Shown: positions 59,605-64,000 of the stretch, piece after piece | How positions within the stretch are numbered: the first letter of the stretch is position 1 | Layout of the letters: every line of letters starts with the position of its first letter | Assembly (NCBI RefSeq): GCF_029227915.1 | Contig: NC_079884.1 | Span: 24,490,001-24,554,000, forward strand | Direction of reading: 5' to 3' | Source of the DNA: Hydractinia symbiolongicarpus | Taxonomy: Eukaryota; Cnidaria; Hydrozoa; Anthoathecata; Hydractiniidae | Length of the DNA: 64,000 bases | Program-made: the position numbers and the translations under genes | Notes under the pieces: generated by a model | Databases searched by the model: none | What the model saw: the letters and a program-made list of their open reading frames with translations, nothing else | What the model was told of the DNA's origin: nothing

Positions 59605-59940
59605 ATTCTACAGCTGTCATCGTCGCACTCTCCATCACTTACATCATCTACCGTGCACCGGTATGAATCGAGCTCTTTTGGAAACAAGAAGCGTGGGTCA
59701 GCGTTCTTTTTTTATAAGCGTACATGTATCGTTAAATGGGCAAGTGCTGGAAGTTTAAAAGCAAGTTGGAATCCCAAGAGTTATTGGAATTTTCTCATGA
59801 AAAAGAAAGATGACTTATTTTCTATCCGTGTATCCGAATCAGATTCGCCTGTTGAAATTGTATCACGCCTCTCATTCAAGGTTGACCTGAAGTACACTGA
59901 AAGACAACATTAACGATGGCCGGGAGAAAAATTGAAATTA

Positions 59941-60127
59941 GGGAGCGTTCACATATTACGTAATCAAGTAGGGGGGGGGTGGGGTCATTGAAATCGCTTA
60001 CGCTTGATTATGGTTAAGTAGATGATGACATAATTTTGAGTCAACCAAATGACTACGACTGATTACATTGGGGAGTGGGGAGAAGAAAATAGGCAAAAAA
60101 TTGGTGACGTATTATGTGAACGCTCCC
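59941..60127. mobile_element. PIF/Harbinger-like MITE (187 bp)
   Basis: Ends GGGAGCGTTCACATATTACG and, inverted, GGGAGCGTTCACATAATACG, flanked by TTA at both sides (59938-59940, 60128-60130). A three-base TTA target and G-rich ends fit PIF/Harbinger. No ORF. Confidence 0.75.
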
Positions 60128-60314
60128 TTACCAAAGCGCAGGCTAAAACGTTTTCTTCTGAAAATTCTTCCAGCAGAGTGTGGCGTGGAATTAGCCAATT
60201 TAATGGATCAAATAGTGTCATTCAGTGTCATTTACTGAATAATATTGCGCCTTTTCAGGGTCTTAAATGAAGATTTTTAATCTTAAAGTCTATAATAACA
60301 CTGCCATCATAACT

Positions 60315-60410
60315 TAGTAGACGAGGCGAGGATACTACCTGATATCCCCTTTGGCATGTGTTAGTAGAAAGGTACGTCGCAAGAAGGTAGTATCCTCGCC
60401 TCGTCTACTA
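60315..60410. repeat. 26-bp perfect inverted repeat with 44-bp spacer
   Basis: Left arm 60315-60340 (TAGTAGACGAGGCGAGGATA and six more bases) and right arm 60385-60410 are exact reverse complements. The arms are GC-richer than their surroundings. Transcribed, it would form a long uninterrupted hairpin stem just upstream of the tRNA-like sequence at 60433. Confidence 0.9.
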
Positions 60411-60432
60411 CATGTGCTAGAGAGATAGCATC

Positions 60433-60505
60433 GGATCGATAGCACAGTCGGTAAAGCAATCGCCCGGCAAGCGAGAGATCGTGGGTTCATGTCCCACTCG
60501 ATCCA
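60433..60505 (+). tRNA. Degenerate tRNA-like sequence (probable pseudogene or SINE head)
   Basis: Exactly 73 nt. Acceptor GGATCGA pairs perfectly with TCGATCC followed by A; T-arm GTGGG/CCCAC pairs perfectly; the five-base variable loop is normal. Faults: D-arm GCAC/AAGC has only two of four pairs, the anticodon loop CCGGCAA lacks U33 and its stem has an A-G end, and the T-loop TTCATGT lacks the conserved A58. The anticodon would read GGC (Ala), but there is no G3-U70 pair. I judge it not a working tRNA. Confidence 0.5.
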
Positions 60506-61752
60506 TTATCTTTGCAGCACTTGGGAAGATAATGTACATGACTACTTATGCAAATATAGCTCACATATGCACCGTTGTTCCTATAATATAAATTACTATT
60601 CATCACTAGCATTTTCCTAAAGGACAGAATCTCCCCGCCTCCTTCGCTAATTTTGTTAATTTCTAACCCTGTCCCCTCCAACGACTAGATCTAATTCAAA
60701 CCCAGCATTCACCGATTTATTGAGATAAAACTTGTTATACTCACTCGAGATCGTTTATTTTAAAATTAGGGCAACATTCTACATACAAATATTCGGTCGG
60801 CTGGATGACCGGAACGAATATCATCCCGAATAATAACCCTATAATTACATTTAATGCCACCACATGAAATAAACTTTAAACACGGTTGTTATGGTAGCGG
60901 GCAATACCGTGGAATATTGCCCGCTATGACGTAAGTTCTAACCAATCACATTGCGCGATTTTCGAAAATACCGAGGCCGCCCTTTTACCCGGGTAATAAG
61001 TTACGATAATTATTGCAAGCCATTCTCAATATATGAATAATGACTAATGGTGGCCAAAAAAGGAACAAGCGCTGTGCAAGTATCGTACAAATGAATTACT
61101 AACTTCTCCTACAGGTAGCAAGTAAATCAAACAAGCAAAAAAAAATCATTTTCTATTTTATTTATTAAAATAAATTATACAAGCTTGTTCTGTTTGATCG
61201 CCATCTCATTGTTCGGAGGCCGCTACCTACTTACTTGCTTACTTATTTTTAAGCATGTCTTTTCTCCCCGCATCACGAGTCAGTATTTTACACGTATGTA
61301 CATCAACCATGTATTATTTTTTTCGTATGTATGCGTGACGTTTTCCTTACAGAACTTAAACCTACGACAAAAGAAATAAACGTCGATACATTTTGCCCTA
61401 TGTAAACAATACTAAAGTACAATCTATAAAAACAAAACGTATTTTAGATACTGTTTATCAACTCCTCTATGTGCAGAAATTTTCGCGGACAGAAAACTTT
61501 GCGAATTGGATAATTTAAAAGTTCAATTATGTAAATAAGCAATAAATAAGCAATAAAATGAGCAATAAATTTCCAAATTAAATCACCGAAAGTTACCATC
61601 CATGCTTTCAATAATTTCGTGAATTTAGCCAAAATTCGAAATATATGCTTTAGCCTGTTTCTGCATTTTAAGTACAACTCATCGCATGATTGTGAGCTCA
61701 ATATATATACAAAAGAATATACTTACAACTTACCACAAAAACCTTTTCCGGT
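60506..61752. other. Intergenic downstream of the hnRNP gene
   Basis: No gene seen. GC-richer patch at 60890-60980. The 3' UTR of the minus-strand hnRNP gene should occupy part of 61150-61752; the first TTTATT (AATAAA on the minus strand) in that direction is near 61155-61165. Confidence 0.35.
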
Positions 61753-63450
61753 TCAGTAGGGTTGATATCGCTGTGGTCCCCCAGTGCCACCCGCGCCACC
61801 AGCACCACCACGGCCACCTCTTCCACCGGCAAACCCACCAGGAGACTGATTTTGATTATAAGTTCCAAAAGATTGGTAGCCAGTAGACTGGTTCGCGTCA
61901 CTACCAGCGCTTGGCTGATTGTACCCACCTCCCTGATAGCCTCCCGCCTGGTAAGTGCTATTGCCGTATCCTGGCACAGCACCCCCTTGCTGCGGGTATC
62001 CTGTACTGTAGCCTTGGTTTTGATTGCCTCCATACTGGTAGTTATTGGAACCTCCATAATCACTTTGCTGATTGCCTCCATATCCACTTTGGCCACCACC
62101 GTATCCACCTTGACCACCACCATAACCACCTTGACCTCCACCATAACTACCTTGACCTCCACCATAACTACCTTGACCTCCACCATAACCACCTTGACCT
62201 CCACCATAACCACCTTGGCCCCCTCCACGACCACCACCTCTACCACCATAACCACCACCTCTTCCACCATAACTACCTCCACCACCCCCACCTCGACCTC
62301 CGAAGCCTCCACCTCCTCTTCCACCAAAGTTGCCACCTCTTCCACCGCCAAAACCACCGCCAAAACCACCCCGACCTCTACCACCACCACGACCTCCTCC
62401 TCTGCCTCCAGGACCACCAGCACCTGAGAAAAAAGATCAATTTTACGAAATAATGATTTTAAATTTTACAGCATATAACAGTTTAATAATGTAAAAAAAA
62501 ATTATTGCTCAATCCAAATTGAAAAACCTGTTTAAACGTTCAATTTAAGTTGACAAAAAATAAGTTTCTAGATATTAGTCATAAAGAAATAACCAAATGA
62601 TTTGACTGGAAAACTGTGATCCTGAACAATAAAAGTGATATTTGCGAAATGTTAAAAAAATAACTTTGAAATTAGCTGTTAGTAAGAGTGTTGAATTGTC
62701 GCTCGTTTTAAAAAGTAATTTAAATATTATATCAAAAAAACTCATTCAAGGACTATTTTAGTCAACTGACGTAAATTTAATCACCTTACTCTTAATAAAG
62801 CTTTTCTTGATATGTTTTTATTTACACATTACATATGACACATTCTCACCTGGTTGTGGTTCTGCTTTTTTGATAGACAATTCTCTTCCTTTGAGGATGA
62901 ATGAATTTTCACAAATTGCTAAACGGTCGGCAAAATCAAAATTGGAGCACTCGAGAAATCCAAATCCTTTATTTTGTCCAGTTTCCTTGTCTTTTACAAA
63001 GTCAACTTTTTCCACGACACCAAGCTCGTTTGGATGACGTGATTCAATATATGACAACAGGTCATTAGGTTCGAAATCAAGTCCTTTAAAACCGCCAATG
63101 AACAATTTCTTGGTCTTAGAATGTGCACCGGGTGTGTTGTATTCTCTTGGCATGGCTCTTTTCACTTCCACTGTTTTACCATCAATTTCATGCGGTCGGG
63201 ATTTAAATACTTCTTCGACAGATTCCGATTGTTCAAACGTCACAAAGCCAAAACCTCTCGACTGCTTTGTATGCGGGTCAGTGATAATAACTTTGTCTTC
63301 CATCGCTCCAAATTGACTGAAATATTCGGCGTAAGCATCTTCACTGGTGTCTCTATTCAAACCACCCACAAACATTTTGCGCATTGCCTCGCATTCTCGA
63401 GTATCTTCGGTGGCTTGTGACTCGTATTGCTGGACATCTTGTTCATAACT
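61753..63450 (-). CDS. hnRNP A/B-type RNA-binding protein (two RRMs, Gly-rich tail)
   Basis: Two exons seen: 63450-62850 and 62423-61753, joined in phase 1 (AACCAG|GTGAGA donor, TTCTCAG acceptor), 423 codons. The first has two RRMs: RNP2 KMFVGGL with RNP1 RGFGFVTF, and RNP2 KLFIGGF with RNP1 KGFGFLEC. The second encodes an RGG/Gly-rich region with about seven GGYGGGQ-type repeats, then a Gln/Asn/Tyr-rich stretch and a short RGG end, TGGPQRYQPY. This is the plan of hnRNP A1/A2/A3 and squid: nuclear proteins that bind pre-mRNA, control splicing and transport, and phase-separate through the tail. The exon at 63450 follows TTTTTTGCAG and lacks its own ATG, so the first exon lies upstream. Reading through the donor would add PGENVSYVMCK and a stop, giving a tail-less isoform. 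Confidence 0.9.
62081..62220 (-). repeat. Gly/Tyr-coding tandem repeat in the hnRNP tail
   Basis: An 18-21-bp unit encoding GGYGGGQ or GSYGGGQ is repeated about seven times. Such repeats change copy number easily and set the length of the low-complexity tail. The plus-strand open frames over this region are mirror images of it, not genes. Confidence 0.85.
62424..62849 (-). other. Intron of the hnRNP gene
   Basis: 426 bp, GT-AG, AT-rich, no additional exon seen. Confidence 0.85.
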
Positions 63451-63934
63451 CTGCAAAAAAGGAAATCAAAATGTGGAAATTGAAACTGCAATTAAAGATT
63501 GAGAGAATACCCTGCTTATGCCCCTTCAAACAATAGCAATTTTTAATAATCCAAAATTTCCACCACACAAAACACAACAATACACTTTTGTGCTTAATTG
63601 TAAATAAGCAGGGGGGTGGGTACTCCGGGGAAAATTTCTTAAAGTGGGGGGGGGTCATAATATAATGACCTAAGGGGGTGTCTCCGCCTTCCCGCGGCAA
63701 AACAAAAATCATGTTTTTGACGAAATCCTAAGTAAATATTTAAGGGTTACTCTCAGTTGCTTAATAAAAGGGGGTTGTCTTATTAGCTGGGGGGTCTGTT
63801 TTTTGTTTTTGAAAACCAAAAAGCGAGGGGGAAGGGGGGAGAATTTTTTACAGCAATAAACATAACTTCTACAACCAATAAGAATAACATTAGAAAAAAA
63901 CAATTGTTTTAAATGTTTCAAATATTTTGTGCAC
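63451..63934. other. Proposed first intron or upstream region of the hnRNP gene
   Basis: Contains G-runs on the plus strand at 63609-63655 and 63770-63840 (GGGGGG tracts); no repeat family recognised and no other coding sequence supported. Confidence 0.35.
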
Positions 63935-63970
63935 ACTGCAGGGGCTTCCTTTCAAATCTTCCTCGCTCAT
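63935..63970 (-). CDS. Possible first exon of the hnRNP gene
   Basis: On the minus strand ATG 63970 opens MSEEDLKGSPCS and reaches AGT|GTGCAC, a weak donor in phase 0, the phase the next exon needs. A short acidic start is common for hnRNP A/B proteins. The donor is poor, so the true first exon may equally lie beyond the window. Confidence 0.3.
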
Positions 63971-64000
63971 ACAGCAAAAATATGTGGTTCAAAGTAGGTA

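Noticed and set aside
59384-59913. Open frames rich in His, Ile/Val or Asp on both strands
   Set aside because: They are created by the (ATC)n microsatellite and a neighbouring Helitron-like element.
60433-60505. Functional tRNA-Ala(GGC)
   Set aside because: Missing U33, G3-U70, A58 and half the D-stem; better seen as a pseudogene or SINE head.
61762-62453. Plus-strand Thr-rich and His/Leu-rich open frames of about 180-220 codons
   Set aside because: They are antisense shadows of the Gly-rich exon of the hnRNP gene, whose splice phase and RRM context are clear.
1-64000. CRISPR arrays, operons or other prokaryotic systems
   Set aside because: Introns, metazoan receptor families and eukaryotic transposons show this is animal nuclear DNA; the direct repeats present are microsatellites or coding repeats.

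Overview
The window is animal nuclear DNA, and the evidence points to a cnidarian, most likely a hydrozoan. It is AT-rich, the genes have GT-AG introns, and intergenic and intronic DNA is full of small non-autonomous transposons (pogo-like and Harbinger-like MITEs, Helitron-like elements, tRNA-derived SINEs). The gene content is metazoan: two rhodopsin-class GPCRs, an NMDA-type ionotropic glutamate receptor, an hnRNP A/B-type RNA-binding protein and two related DOMON-domain surface proteins. The species call is inference; no ribosomal or mitochondrial marker is present.

Layout. 1-78: tail of a gene entering from the left. 657-5855 (+): an eight-exon gene for a secreted, probably GPI-anchored single-DOMON protein of 233 aa. 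6.1-19.1 kb: no convincing gene; a decayed DDE transposase lies at 13.5-13.7 kb. 19185-20264 (+) and 25358-26518 (-): two intronless paralogous GPCR genes arranged tail to tail. 27-30 kb: Helitron and Harbinger-like repeats. 30739-34653 (+): a five-exon NMDA-receptor-like gene with unusual ligand-site and pore residues. 35-39.6 kb: no supported gene. 39685-56018 (+): the main feature, a 33-exon gene built from five tandem copies of a DOMON exon cassette joined by Thr-rich linkers, then a long mucin-like exon and a hydrophobic C-terminal exon. 56-61.7 kb: repeats, including a degenerate 73-nt tRNA-like sequence and a 26-bp perfect inverted repeat. 61753-63450 (-): an hnRNP A/B-like gene with two RRMs and a Gly-rich tail; its first exon is uncertain or outside the window.

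The two DOMON genes share exon order, intron phases, the 56-nt fourth exon, a 62-nt terminal exon, six cysteines per domain, and a Met/His pair that could ligate heme. The larger gene therefore looks like an expansion of a gene like the smaller one. The cassette starts and ends in phase 0, so it can be copied without breaking the frame. Cassettes B and C are alike even in their introns, and a pogo-like element sits in B at a TA that is still empty in C, which dates the insertion after the duplication. The GPCRs and glutamate receptor are chemosensory or neuronal receptors with no evident functional link to the DOMON proteins.

Exon models were built by hand from splice consensus, phase and comparison between copies. 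No expression data or database search was available.
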